Source of the DNA: Nocardioides sp. Root682
GTDB lineage: Bacteria; Actinomycetota; Actinomycetes; Propionibacteriales; Nocardioidaceae
DNA: 64,000 nucleotides
Reading direction: 5' to 3'
Assembly: GCF_001427795.1 (NCBI RefSeq)
Contig: NZ_LMHJ01000001.1
Location: 605,773-669,772 of the forward strand
Part shown: piece after piece, positions 49,723 through 58,688 of the stretch
How positions within the stretch are numbered: the first letter of the stretch is position 1
Layout: the number at the start of each line of letters is the position of its first letter
The notes under the pieces: generated by a model
The model's input: only the letters and a program-made list of their open reading frames with translations
The model's database searches: none
Told to the model about the DNA's origin: nothing
Made by a program: the position numbers and the translations under genes

Positions 49723-51239
49723 CGTCGTCCCCCACCCGCCTCCGCCCCGGCCTCGCCGACGCGCCCGTCTCGGTCGACCTGCTCGTGATCGGGCTCGGCG
49801 TCACCGGTGCCGGCGTCGCCCTCGACGCCGTCTCGCGCGGCCTGTCCGTCCTCGCCGTCGATGCCCACGACCTCGCCTTCGGTACGTCGCGGTGGTCCAG
49901 CAAGCTGGTGCACGGCGGGCTCCGCTACCTCGCCAACGGACAGGTCGGCGTCGCGCGCGAGAGTGCCGTGGAACGCGGGATCCTGATGGAGTCGACGGCT
50001 CCCCACCTGAGCCACCCGATGCCGATGCTGCTGCCCCTGATGTCCAGCGTCTCGTCGGCCCAGGCCGCGCTCGCCTCCGCCGGCTTCCGCGCCGGCGACG
50101 CCCTGCGGGTCAGCGCCGGCACGAGTGCCGACACACTCCCCCGCCCGCGCCGGATCTCCCGCAACGAAGCGCTCCGCCTGGCTCCCTCACTGCGCCAGCA
50201 AGGCCTGCGCGGCGGACTGCTCAGCTGGGACGGCCAGCTCGAGGACGACGCCCGCTTCGTCACCTGCCTGGCCCGCACCGCAGCCTCGCTGGGTGCCGAC
50301 GTACGCACCCGCGCCCGGGTCCTCTCGGCCACGGGCAAGGGGGCGGTCCTCCGCGACGAGCTCACCGGGGAGAGCGTCGAGGTGAGCGCCCGCGCGGTCA
50401 TCAACGCGACCGGCGTCTGGGCCGGGTCGCTGGTCGAGGACGTGAAGCTGAAGCCGTCACGCGGCACCCACCTGGTGGTGCGCGCGTCCACCATTCCCGG
50501 CCTCGCGGCTGCCCTGACCGTGCCGGTCCCCGGCACGACCAGCCGCTTCGTGTTCGCCCTCCCCCAGCCCGACGGCACCATCTATGTCGGACTCACCGAC
50601 GAGGAGACCGACGGCGAGATCCCCGACGTCCCCCAGGGCACCGAGTCCGAGATCGGCTTCCTGCTCGACGTCGTCGGAGCCGCCTTCGACAGGCCGATCC
50701 GTCGCTCCGACGTGATCGGCACCTACGCCGGACTGCGGCCGCTCCTGGATTCCGACGGCTCCACCGCGGACCTGTCGCGCAAGCACGCCGTGCTCACCTC
50801 GCCCACCGGCGTGGTGACCGTGGTCGGCGGCAAGCTGACCACCTACCGGCAGATGGCCGAGGACGCGGTCGACGCCATCGGCCTGACCCAGGCGCCGTGC
50901 CTCACCCGGGCGCTCCCCCTGCTCGGGGCTGCCTCGCGGGAGGAGCTCGCGCTCCTCGAGGCCCCCGCCCGTCTGGTACGACGGTTCGGTACCGAGGCCG
51001 CCCTGGTGCTGTCGAACGCGGTCGATGTCACCGGGCTGACCGAGGACGAGCTCCTGGCTCCCGGCCCACAGGGCGTCACGCTCGCCGAGCTGGTCTTCGC
51101 CATCACGCACGAAGGCGCTGCCGACGTGGACGACCTGCTGGACCGTCGTACCCGGGTCGGCCTGGTGCCCGAGGACCGGGCGGCGGCGCTGCCGATGGCC
51201 GAGCGGGCGTTGGCGCTCGTTCCCAGGATCGTCGAGTAG
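49719..51239 (+). CDS. glpD: Glycerol-3-phosphate dehydrogenase (FAD-dependent)
   Basis: A 506-residue flavoprotein. It has the FAD site VIGLGVTGAG near 23-32, the GlpD signature segments GTSRWSSKLVHGGLRYL near 55-71 and GGKLTTYRQMAE near 370-381. It oxidises glycerol-3-phosphate to DHAP and passes electrons to quinones at the membrane. Its start overlaps the TetR gene (ATGA). DHAP is the starting point of ether-lipid synthesis by the AGPS-like enzyme encoded divergently. The final Ile-Val-Glu codons come from the adjoining repeat. Confidence 0.92.
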   Translation: MTSSPTRLRPGLADAPVSVDLLVIGLGVTGAGVALDAVSRGLSVLAVDAHDLAFGTSRWSSKLVHGGLRYLANGQVGVARESAVERGILMESTAPHLSHPMPMLLPLMSSVSSAQAALASAGFRAGDALRVSAGTSADTLPRPRRISRNEALRLAPSLRQQGLRGGLLSWDGQLEDDARFVTCLARTAASLGADVRTRARVLSATGKGAVLRDELTGESVEVSARAVINATGVWAGSLVEDVKLKPSRGTHLVVRASTIPGLAAALTVPVPGTTSRFVFALPQPDGTIYVGLTDEETDGEIPDVPQGTESEIGFLLDVVGAAFDRPIRRSDVIGTYAGLRPLLDSDGSTADLSRKHAVLTSPTGVVTVVGGKLTTYRQMAEDAVDAIGLTQAPCLTRALPLLGAASREELALLEAPARLVRRFGTEAALVLSNAVDVTGLTEDELLAPGPQGVTLAELVFAITHEGAADVDDLLDRRTRVGLVPEDRAAALPMAERALALVPRIVE

Positions 51240-51272
51240 TCCGAGCCGCCGGGCGAGGACGTATCGAGACGC
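51227..51272. repeat. Intergenic repeat of the GTCGAGTAG...CGTATCGAGACGC family
   Basis: Reads GATCGTCGAGTAGTCCGAGC then CGCCGGGCGAGGACGTATCGAGACGC on the plus strand. It supplies the Val-Glu-TAG end of glpD. It is nearly identical in order and sequence to the copy at 8136-8184 (opposite strand), with small insertions. Confidence 0.7.
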
Positions 51273-51288
51273 TCCCTGGACATCACAG

Positions 51289-51687
51289 CTAGTCGCTGCT
51301 CTCCCGGTCCTGCAGCCCGACGGCGGCTCGCAGCTCCTTGGCGTGCTGCCGGACCTCCTCCGACCCGGAGTCCGCCGCGATCGCGGCGAGCGCTGCCGCG
51401 AAGGCGTCCAGCTTCCTGTGCAGCGCCTGCTCGGACCGTCGGTTGTGGTTCTCGAGCAGCACCACGAGGAACAGGGTGAGGATCTCGGCGGGCAGCACGA
51501 AGGCGATGTACCACTTCGAGACCGAGTGGATCAGGAAGTAGGTCGGTAGCCACAGCACGGTGAGGCCCACGATCGCGAGGAAGAACAGGTCACGGGACGC
51601 AATGTCCTGGGCGCGGGCGGCCAGCTCGTCGAACCAGCTGCGCCGGGAACTGACCTCGGAAGGATTGCGATGGGCGTCATCGTTCAT
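51289..51687 (-). CDS. Small two-span membrane protein, low-affinity iron permease-like
   Basis: A 132-residue protein from ATG 51687. Two hydrophobic helices (about residues 34-54 and 60-80) are followed by ENHNRRSEQALHRKLDAF, a pattern shared with low-affinity iron permease-type (PF04120) and related small membrane proteins. The C-terminal 45 residues look like an amphipathic helix. Transport function in this family is doubtful. A longer start at 51744 is possible but less likely. It is convergent with glpD and divergent from the molybdopterin gene. Confidence 0.7.
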   Translation of the reverse strand: MNDDAHRNPSEVSSRRSWFDELAARAQDIASRDLFFLAIVGLTVLWLPTYFLIHSVSKWYIAFVLPAEILTLFLVVLLENHNRRSEQALHRKLDAFAAALAAIAADSGSEEVRQHAKELRAAVGLQDRESSD

Positions 51688-51763
51688 CCTCGACACGCTA
51701 GTCGTCGGCGGGCCTTCGAGCTCACCAGCGACATCTGACATCAACCTGAGTCACACTGGCTCC

Positions 51764-53938
51764 ATGACGGTCGAACAGAAGGTCACGTACTGCCGGATCT
51801 GCGAGCCGCTGTGCGGGCTGGTCGCGACCGTCGAGGACGGCCGACTGCTCTCGTTGCGCCCCGACCAGGACCATCCGCTGTCGCGCGGCCAGGCCTGCCC
51901 GAAGGGCATCGCGTTCACCGACGTCCAGAACGACCCCGACCGGGTCCTGCACCCGCTGCGGCGAACTCCGTCGGGTGAGTTCGAGCAGGTGAGCTGGGAC
52001 GACGCGTTGACCGACATCGCGGCGCGGCTCAAGCAGGTCCGGTCGACGTACGGCGGCCGCTCGGTCGGGATGTACTACGGCAACCCGAGCGCCTTCTCCT
52101 ACTCCACGACCCTCTGGGTCGCCGGCTTCATGAAGGGCCTCGGCTCCGAGCACCTCTACTCCGCCGGCTCGCAGGACATCAACAGCCGGTTCGTCGCGAG
52201 CCAGCTCCTGTACGGCGCGCTGACGCAGCTGCCGTTCCCGGACCTCCCCCGCACCGACTTCCTGCTCGTCCTCGGCGCCAACCCGCTCGTGTCCCACGGC
52301 AGCGCGATCAACGCCCCACGGATCAAGGACCAGCTCAAGGCGATCACCACCCGCGGCGGTCGCGTGGTCGTGGTCGACCCGCGCCGATCGGAGACCGCGC
52401 GTGCCTTCGAGCACGTGTCGATCAAGCCGGACGCCGACGCCTGGCTGCTGCTGTCCCTGCTGCACGTGATCTTCGAGGAGGGGCTGGCCGACGAAGCCGC
52501 GCTCCGCAAGCAGTCACGGGGCGTCGAGCTGCTCCGCACCGCAGCCGCCGACCAGTCCCCCGAAACCACGGAGGCCGTCACCGGCGTGCCCGCGGCGACC
52601 GTCCGGCAGCTGGCCCGGGACTTCGCAACGGCACCGAGCGCGTCGGCGTACGGGCGCACGGGTGCGTGCCTGGGCCGGCACGCCACGCTCGTCAGCTTCC
52701 TGATCGACGCGCTCACCATCGTCACCGGCAACCTGGATCGCGCCGGCGGCACCCTGTTCAGCCGGGGGGCCATCCCGCTCGAGGACCTCGCCGAGCGCGT
52801 CGGCCTGGCGTCGTACGACGCGAAGCGCTCGCGACTCGGCGACTTCCCCGACGTGATCGGCTCCTTCCCCGCTGCCCTGATGGCCGAGGAGATCACGACA
52901 CCCGGCAAGGGGCAGATGAAGGCGATGTTCCTCGTCGCCGGCAACCCCGTCCTCTCGGTCCCGAACGGTGAGGCGCTGTCCGCGGCGCTCCCCGAGCTCG
53001 AGCTGCTGGTGTCGCTGGACCTGTACGTCAACGACACCAACCGCCACGCCGACTACGTCCTGCCCTCGACGACCTTCCTCGAGCGCGAGGACTTCCCCAT
53101 CGCGATCGCCTCGGCAGCGCCGACGCCCTTCTTCCAGTCGACCGAGGCGGTCCTGGCGCCGTACGGCGAAGCACGGCAGGAATGGGAGATCGTCGACGAG
53201 ATCGCCCGACGGGCGGGCGTCGCGATGTTCATGCTCGGGCCGCTGCGCCACGTGGGCAAGCCGGTCGCGCTGGCCCATCGGCTCTCGCCGGTCTGGCTGA
53301 CCCCGCGCGCAATCATGGAGACCCTGCTCCGCATGGGTCCGTACGGCGACCGGTTCGGCCTGCGACGTGGCGGACTCAACGCTGCGACGATGCGCCGGAA
53401 CCCGCACGGCGTCGTGCTGGGCGAGCACGCCGCGACCGGGCAGCTCGAGCACGCAGTCCGACACCGCGGGGGCAAGGTCCGCCTCGACCCGCCACAGATC
53501 GCCGAGGAGCTCGCGCGTCTGGGCGACCGGCACGTCGACGACGCGGCGTACCCGCTCCGGCTGATCGGGCTGCGCGAGCTGCGCTCGCAGAACTCCTGGA
53601 TGCACAACAGCGAGCTGCTGATGAAGGGCAAGCGTGAGCACCGTGCCCGGATCAACCCGGCCGATGCCGCGACGTCGGGCATCGCCGACGGCGGCCTGGT
53701 CCGGATCCGCTCGGAGCACGGGGTCATCGAGACGATCGCGCTGCTCACCGACGAGGTGCGGGTAGGGACCGTCGCGGTGCCGCACGGCTGGGGCCACGTC
53801 GGCGGTGGCTGGGAGCGGGCGAACAAGGCCGGCGGCGCCAACGTCAACGACCTCACCTCGAGCAAGGTCGCCGACATCGAACGACTGGCCGGGATGGCCC
53901 ACCTGAACGGCGTGCCGATCGCCCTCGAGTCCGTCTGA
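51764..53938 (+). CDS. Molybdopterin-dependent oxidoreductase with [4Fe-4S] cluster
   Basis: A 724-residue protein of the formate dehydrogenase/nitrate reductase superfamily. An N-terminal [4Fe-4S] site (C10, C13, C17, C45) precedes the Mo-bisPGD domains (GANPLVSHG near 170, VVVDPRRSETA near 205) and the C-terminal dinucleotide-binding domain (NSWMHNSELL, then PHGWGHVGGGWE). No twin-arginine signal is present, so it stays in the cytoplasm. No partner subunit or chaperone gene adjoins it; instead it is coupled (TGATG) to a VOC-domain gene. The substrate is unknown. Confidence 0.88.
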   Translation: MTVEQKVTYCRICEPLCGLVATVEDGRLLSLRPDQDHPLSRGQACPKGIAFTDVQNDPDRVLHPLRRTPSGEFEQVSWDDALTDIAARLKQVRSTYGGRSVGMYYGNPSAFSYSTTLWVAGFMKGLGSEHLYSAGSQDINSRFVASQLLYGALTQLPFPDLPRTDFLLVLGANPLVSHGSAINAPRIKDQLKAITTRGGRVVVVDPRRSETARAFEHVSIKPDADAWLLLSLLHVIFEEGLADEAALRKQSRGVELLRTAAADQSPETTEAVTGVPAATVRQLARDFATAPSASAYGRTGACLGRHATLVSFLIDALTIVTGNLDRAGGTLFSRGAIPLEDLAERVGLASYDAKRSRLGDFPDVIGSFPAALMAEEITTPGKGQMKAMFLVAGNPVLSVPNGEALSAALPELELLVSLDLYVNDTNRHADYVLPSTTFLEREDFPIAIASAAPTPFFQSTEAVLAPYGEARQEWEIVDEIARRAGVAMFMLGPLRHVGKPVALAHRLSPVWLTPRAIMETLLRMGPYGDRFGLRRGGLNAATMRRNPHGVVLGEHAATGQLEHAVRHRGGKVRLDPPQIAEELARLGDRHVDDAAYPLRLIGLRELRSQNSWMHNSELLMKGKREHRARINPADAATSGIADGGLVRIRSEHGVIETIALLTDEVRVGTVAVPHGWGHVGGGWERANKAGGANVNDLTSSKVADIERLAGMAHLNGVPIALESV

Positions 53939-54894
53939 TGAGCGGTCCGGCGGTCACACGCATCGACCACGTCAACGTGGCCAGCAGGGACCCCGAGGGC
54001 ACCGCCGCCGTGCTGGCCGAGGTGCTCGCCCTGCCGATCAGCGCCCCTCAGGTCGGCTGTCCCACCTTCGAGCTCATCATCCTCGGCGTGGGCAACATGA
54101 CCCTGGAGTCGACGCGCCAGCGGGGCGGGCCGCAACCGGGCGAGGGCATCACGCTGGCCGGCATCGTCTTCGAGCCGGACACCACCGCCGCGGCCGCGAG
54201 CGCTGAGCTGCAGGACCGGGCCATTGCCCACATGGCACCGCTCGCGTTCTCCGGCCCCCACACGCGGCCGGAGACCTACACGCCGTACCGACACGACGCC
54301 GATGGACCCAACTGGCGGGTGTTTCCGCTGGACGGCGTCCTCAACGAAGCGACGCCCATCGTCTCCCGACCGAGCGCCCGCGCGATGGTGGCGGGCACCC
54401 GAGGCTCACTGACGGTGGCCGCAGCGGCCGGCCGGATCGCATCGGGCCGACGACTCGGCCGGATGGCCGCAGGGTTGCTGGCACCCTCCGCGGAATACCT
54501 CGCCGTCTGCGAGTGGGGGCACGACGTCCCCGCCCGACGAGAGGCCGACGCGGAGCGGTTCGCCGCGGCCCAGGCGGCAGGCCCCGGGCTGACCGGCGTC
54601 CGCGAGGTCGTCGTCACCGCCAGCGACGTCGACGCCGCCCGGGAGCGCTGGCAACGGCTCCTCGATCCAGCCACGGGCACCGGTGACCGGTGGGTGCTCG
54701 GCGAAGGTCCGGCCCTCGTCCTCGAGGCGGGCGTGCGGGACGGACTCGCTCGCCTCGTCCTCGGCGCAGCGTCCCTCGAGAAGACCCGCTCGTGGCTGAC
54801 GAACCACGCCCTGCTCGGCGCCGGATCGACGGACACCGAGCTCCGGATCGAGCCCACCCGGGTCGGTGGGCTCGACCTGCGGATCACCGGCTGA
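53938..54894 (+). CDS. VOC (glyoxalase/dioxygenase fold) family protein
   Basis: A 318-residue protein with two vicinal-oxygen-chelate modules: TRIDHVNVASRDPEGTAAVL near residue 7 begins the first, and VREVVVTASDVDAARERW near 222 the second. The metal ligands of dioxygenases are only partly evident (H11 in the first module), so it may bind a ligand without catalysis. Its start overlaps the stop of the molybdopterin oxidoreductase gene, implying equal production and perhaps the same substrate. No closer function can be assigned. Confidence 0.72.
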   Translation: MSGPAVTRIDHVNVASRDPEGTAAVLAEVLALPISAPQVGCPTFELIILGVGNMTLESTRQRGGPQPGEGITLAGIVFEPDTTAAAASAELQDRAIAHMAPLAFSGPHTRPETYTPYRHDADGPNWRVFPLDGVLNEATPIVSRPSARAMVAGTRGSLTVAAAAGRIASGRRLGRMAAGLLAPSAEYLAVCEWGHDVPARREADAERFAAAQAAGPGLTGVREVVVTASDVDAARERWQRLLDPATGTGDRWVLGEGPALVLEAGVRDGLARLVLGAASLEKTRSWLTNHALLGAGSTDTELRIEPTRVGGLDLRITG

Positions 54895-55019
54895 CGAGCG
54901 ACGCCACGGGGGCAGAACAGGCGTACCGTCGAAGATCCAGTCCGGTTCGGAAATCGACCGTCGACCTCGGGACGCAGCCGTTGACCACCTGACGCCACCC
55001 ATCCCCGAGAGGCACCGTC

Positions 55020-55376
55020 ATGGCGTCCGAGAAGCAGAACATGAACACCCCGCACGAAACCCGTCCCTTCCAGGCGCACGGGCACATGGACGTCGTCACG
55101 CTGGACGACTTCACCCTCGGCCGCGGCGTCTTCGAGCCCGGCTGGCGATGGTCCGAGGACGTCAAGCCCATCGCCGGCACCGACTCGTGCCAGGTGCGGC
55201 ACACCGGCTTCTGCGTCTCGGGCCAGATGACCGTCAGCTTCGATGACGGCACCGAGATGGACATCGGCCCCGGCGACGTCGTACTCATCCAGCCCGGGCA
55301 CGACGCCTGGACCGTCGGCGACGAGCCGTGCGTCCTGCTGGACTCAGGTGTGATGGCCTACGCCAAGCCCGTCTGA
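55020..55376 (+). CDS. Small cupin-domain protein
   Basis: A 118-residue single-domain cupin. The beta-barrel pattern is seen in RHTGFCVSGQMTVSFDDG and DIGPGDVVLIQPGHDAW, but the full set of metal-binding His/Glu is not clear. Such small cupins often sense or bind small ligands, or act as isomerases. GAGAGG lies about 9 nt before ATG 55020; ATG 55041 is also in frame. A 125-bp gap separates it from the VOC gene, so it probably has its own promoter. It is convergent with the sugar-acid operon. Confidence 0.75.
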   Translation: MASEKQNMNTPHETRPFQAHGHMDVVTLDDFTLGRGVFEPGWRWSEDVKPIAGTDSCQVRHTGFCVSGQMTVSFDDGTEMDIGPGDVVLIQPGHDAWTVGDEPCVLLDSGVMAYAKPV

Positions 55377-55381
55377 GGAGC

Positions 55382-55397
55382 TCCGGGCAACGCCGGA
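55382..55397. terminator. Weak hairpin between convergent genes
   Basis: TCCGG-GCAACG-CCGGA, a 5-bp stem with a 6-nt loop, lies in the 27-bp gap between the cupin gene and kdgK. It could serve as a two-way terminator, but the stem is short and there is no T tract. Confidence 0.25.
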
Positions 55398-55403
55398 ATC
55401 CGG

Positions 55404-56330
55404 TCAGTGCTGGAGCACCGGCATGTGGTGTGCCTGCACGATCGCACCGCTGTGCCGGACGACCTGCCCGGCGATCGCGTTGCCCACCTTCGCAGCCTCG
55501 AACAGGTCCTTGCCCGCAATCCGCGCGGCCAGGTAGCCGCCGTTGAAGCTGTCGCCGGCGGCCGTCGTGTCGACGGGGTTGACCGGGCTGGTGGGCACGT
55601 GAGTGAGTCCGTCGTCCGTCGACAGCCAGACACCCTCGCTGCCCACCTTGACCACGACCTCCCGGACGCCGAGGTCGCTGAGGCGCTGCGTGCACCCGAC
55701 CAGGTCCGAACAGGCGCCCAGCGCGATCTCGTCCTCGAGGGTGACCAATGCGATGTCGGTGACCTGCAGGACTGCCTCCATCGCGACCCGGGCGTGCGCC
55801 GCATCGCTCCAGCCGGTCGGCCGGTAGTTGCTGTCGAAGGCGACCCGGGTCCCCCGTCCACGTAGCACCCCCAGCCGGGTCACCAACGCAGCCCGCGACG
55901 CGTCGCTCATCAGCTGGAGCGAGACACCCGAGAGGTAGACCAGGTCGGCATCGACGCGGTCGATCCAGTCGCTGCCGACGAACAACTTCGCGGCAGCGGA
56001 GTGGCTCCGCCAGTAGCTGAAGGAGCGCTCGCCGTCTCCGTTGGTCGAGATCAGGTACAGGCCGGGCAACGTGCCGGGCAGGACGATGGCGTCGTCCTCG
56101 ACACGATCACTGCGCCACCGAGCCCTCATCAGTCGTGACTCGTGGTCCGCCCCGACCCCGGTGAGGAACCGCACCCGGACAGGCGCCTGCAGCTGGGCTG
56201 CCGCGCGATGCAGGTACACCGAGGTGTTGTAGGTGTCGCCGGAGTAGCCGAGCCGGACCCGCCGGGAGGCACCCCGGACGAGCTCGATCATGCACTCGCC
56301 GATCGTCTGGACCGATGTCGTGGTGGTCAT
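55404..56330 (-). CDS. kdgK: 2-keto-3-deoxygluconate kinase
   Basis: A 308-residue PfkB-family kinase. The KDG-kinase signature is seen in GECMIEL near the N-terminus, SGDTYNTSVYL at 30-40 and the anion-hole/catalytic DTTAAGDSFNGGY near 254-266 with D260 as base. It phosphorylates KDG to KDPG with ATP. The product is split by the aldolase encoded just upstream (ATGA overlap at 56327). It is the last gene of the operon. The specificity is well supported by both motif and neighbour. Confidence 0.93.
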   Translation of the reverse strand: MTTTTSVQTIGECMIELVRGASRRVRLGYSGDTYNTSVYLHRAAAQLQAPVRVRFLTGVGADHESRLMRARWRSDRVEDDAIVLPGTLPGLYLISTNGDGERSFSYWRSHSAAAKLFVGSDWIDRVDADLVYLSGVSLQLMSDASRAALVTRLGVLRGRGTRVAFDSNYRPTGWSDAAHARVAMEAVLQVTDIALVTLEDEIALGACSDLVGCTQRLSDLGVREVVVKVGSEGVWLSTDDGLTHVPTSPVNPVDTTAAGDSFNGGYLAARIAGKDLFEAAKVGNAIAGQVVRHSGAIVQAHHMPVLQH

Positions 56331-56959
56331 GGACTCGAGGCCATCAGTCGGGCGCAGGCAGCGACCTCGGCCGTGACACCGGCCCAGTCACCGGCAGCGC
56401 GGAGTCCCTGCGGAAGCATCCAGCTCCCGCCCACCGCGACCACCTGGGGATGGGCCAGGTAGTCGAGCACCGTCGCGGCCGAGATGCCGCCCGTGGGCAC
56501 GAACCTGACCTCTGGGAACACCTCGCAGAGAGCACGGAGCACCCGCAGGCCCCCGGACGGCTCGGCGGGGAAGAACTTGATGGTGGTGAAGCCGGCGTCG
56601 ACGGCCAGCTGGATCTCCCTCGCCGTGACCGCACCCGGAAGGAAGGGGACACCCGCGTCCCGCGCGGCCAGGGCGAGTCCTTCGGTCAGCAACGGGCTCA
56701 CCACGAAGCTCGCCCCGGCGTCGACCGCTCGACGGAGCTGTACGGCGGTGCGCACCGTCCCGGCACCCACCGTCAGTCCGTCGACGCCGGCCAGCCTCTT
56801 GAGGCCCACCAGCGCATCCGGGCTCCGCAGCGTCACCTCGGCCACCGGGATCCCTCCCGCGAGGAGGGCCCCGCCGAGCGGCGATGCCTCCTCCGGCGTC
56901 GTCAGGTTGCAGACAGGGACGATCTGGAAGCCCGGACGGAACGACAGCGGGAAGGTCAC
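56327..56959 (-). CDS. eda: KDPG aldolase (2-dehydro-3-deoxyphosphogluconate aldolase)
   Basis: A 210-residue class I aldolase. The Schiff-base lysine is K128 in IKFFPAE and the general base E41 in AEVTLRS, as in the Entner-Doudoroff enzyme. It splits KDPG into pyruvate and glyceraldehyde-3-phosphate. It overlaps the kinase gene downstream and the SMP-30 gene upstream by ATGA-type junctions. Together with kdgK it completes the lower part of the pathway that the mannonate dehydratase begins. Confidence 0.93.
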   Translation of the reverse strand: MTFPLSFRPGFQIVPVCNLTTPEEASPLGGALLAGGIPVAEVTLRSPDALVGLKRLAGVDGLTVGAGTVRTAVQLRRAVDAGASFVVSPLLTEGLALAARDAGVPFLPGAVTAREIQLAVDAGFTTIKFFPAEPSGGLRVLRALCEVFPEVRFVPTGGISAATVLDYLAHPQVVAVGGSWMLPQGLRAAGDWAGVTAEVAACARLMASSP

Positions 56960-57852
56960 CGGACCGAACCCGCGAACGTCGCGACGGGGACGCCGGCGAC
57001 ACCGACGTCGGAGACGAGGAAGACCGAGCCGTCCGGCGCATCCTCGGACAGGGTCAGTGACTCAGCGGCGCTCGTGATGCACAGGTCCCGGAGCCCGGGA
57101 CCCGTGAACGCGCACGACGTGGTCTGAGGCACGGGCAGGTCGATCCGGCCCACCCGCTCACCCTCGGGCGAGATCCGCAGGACCGACGAGCCGGCCCACA
57201 TGGCGATCCACAGGCAACCGTCGGCGTCGACGGCCAACCCGTCCGGGTAGCCGTCGGCCTCGACGTCGAACCGGGCCAGCACCCGCTGGTCCGAGAGCTC
57301 GCCGGAGGCGAGGTCGTAGGAGAAGGAGTGGACAGCCAGGTCCTGGGTGTCGACGAGGTAGAAGGTGCCGCCATCGGGACTCCAGCCGAGTCCATTCGGC
57401 TGCGTCAGGCCCTCCAGCACGACGGAGTGGCTCCCGTCCGCCTCGAGCCGGTGCAGGGCACCGGCACCGCGCGCGAAGTCCTCGGCACAGCTGCCGGCCA
57501 CGAAACGGCCGGCCGGGTCGCACTTGGCGTCATTCATCCGGATCCCGTCCGGAAGAAATGCGTCCACGGCCCCGAGCTCGCCGTTCACGATCTGGGCGAA
57601 GCCCTCCCTGGTCGCGGCCACGAAGCCGCCCCCGAGCATCGGCACGGCGGCACCGACCCACGTCGGCACGGTCACCGAGGTCGTCGTACCGTCGCCGAGG
57701 TCGCTGCTGTGGACCTGTCCGGACAGGATGTCGACCCAGTGCACCTGGCCGGTGGCCGCGTCCCAGACCGGTCCCTCGCCGACGCGGCTGCGGGCTCGTA
57801 CGGCGATGTGCACGTCGCCGGGCTTGATGTCACGGATCATCGGTCGGGTCAT
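56956..57852 (-). CDS. SMP-30/gluconolactonase family sugar lactonase
   Basis: A 298-residue six-bladed beta-propeller. The metal-binding residues of SMP-30 lactonases are present: Glu in VGEGPVW near 25, Asn in LTQPNGLGWSPD near 153 and Asp in YPDGLAVDADG near 205. It would open an aldonolactone to the acid. GGAG lies about 9 nt before ATG 57852. Its place between a sugar dehydrogenase and the dehydratase suggests it acts on the lactone made by that dehydrogenase. Confidence 0.9.
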   Translation of the reverse strand: MTRPMIRDIKPGDVHIAVRARSRVGEGPVWDAATGQVHWVDILSGQVHSSDLGDGTTTSVTVPTWVGAAVPMLGGGFVAATREGFAQIVNGELGAVDAFLPDGIRMNDAKCDPAGRFVAGSCAEDFARGAGALHRLEADGSHSVVLEGLTQPNGLGWSPDGGTFYLVDTQDLAVHSFSYDLASGELSDQRVLARFDVEADGYPDGLAVDADGCLWIAMWAGSSVLRISPEGERVGRIDLPVPQTTSCAFTGPGLRDLCITSAAESLTLSEDAPDGSVFLVSDVGVAGVPVATFAGSVR

Positions 57853-57878
57853 CGGTCTCGTCTCCAGGGTGGGTGGAT

Positions 57879-58688
57879 TCAGGGCTTCTCGGGCAGGGCG
57901 GCCGCGATCCTGGCCAGCAGCCCGCCGTCGACGCGCACGTCGTCGCCGGTGATGAACGAGGCCCGCGGGCCGCCGATGAAGGCGATCGCCTCGCCGATCT
58001 CGTCGACGCTCGCCACCCTGCCGAGGGCGTGCGCGGTGCCCCAGTTGGCAATGGTCCGCTCGATCCCCTCAGGGGTGCCGTCGCTCCACTCCGCGGCGGA
58101 GGTCCGCAACATCGGGGTGTCGACGGAGCCCGGGCTGACGGTGTTCACCCGGACGCCGTACGACGCCTCGTCGATCGCCATCGCACGGGCCATCGCGATC
58201 AGGGCGCCCTTGCTGGCGACGTACGCGACGACGTTGGCCTGGCAGGCGGTGCCCTGCACCGAGGCGACCATGACGACGCTGCCGGCGGGACTCTGGCGGA
58301 TGTACGGCAACGCCGCGTGGGCGGTGAGGAACACACCCCGGGTGTTCACTCCCATCACCTCGTCCCAGGTCTCGAGGCTGGTCGACACCGCATCGCCGTA
58401 CCGCTGGATGCCGGCGGAGGTGACCAGGGTGTCGAGCCGACCGAACTCCTCGAGGGTCGCCTCGACAGCGGCCAGCGACGTGGCCGGGTCCTCGATCGGG
58501 CCCGCCAGAGCGATCGCCCGGCCGCCGAGCGAGCGCACCTCCGCTGCCATCGCCTCCGACTGGGCCAGGTCGTGGCCGTGCACCGCAACCGCGGAGCCGT
58601 GCCGGGCCAGGGCACGCACGGCGCCCGAGCCGATGCCCAGGGAACCTCCGGTGACCAGGGCCACGCGTCCTTCGTGTTCGCTGCTCAT
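57879..58688 (-). CDS. Short-chain dehydrogenase, probable aldose 1-dehydrogenase
   Basis: A 269-residue SDR of the glucose-1-dehydrogenase/KduD type: GGSLGIG near residue 14, SAGIQRYG near 94, YVASK near 159 and the C-terminal SFITGDDVRVDGGL typical of this branch. In this operon it may oxidise an aldose to its lactone, or act on a ketodeoxy-acid like KduD. It overlaps the epimerase gene upstream by ATGA and lies 26 nt before the lactonase gene. Substrate assignment is by context only. Confidence 0.85.
   Translation of the reverse strand: MSSEHEGRVALVTGGSLGIGSGAVRALARHGSAVAVHGHDLAQSEAMAAEVRSLGGRAIALAGPIEDPATSLAAVEATLEEFGRLDTLVTSAGIQRYGDAVSTSLETWDEVMGVNTRGVFLTAHAALPYIRQSPAGSVVMVASVQGTACQANVVAYVASKGALIAMARAMAIDEASYGVRVNTVSPGSVDTPMLRTSAAEWSDGTPEGIERTIANWGTAHALGRVASVDEIGEAIAFIGGPRASFITGDDVRVDGGLLARIAAALPEKP

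Noticed and set aside
52514..53902. Long antisense frame in the molybdopterin oxidoreductase gene
   Set aside because: The plus-strand protein has the [4Fe-4S] and Mo-cofactor motifs; the antisense product has none.
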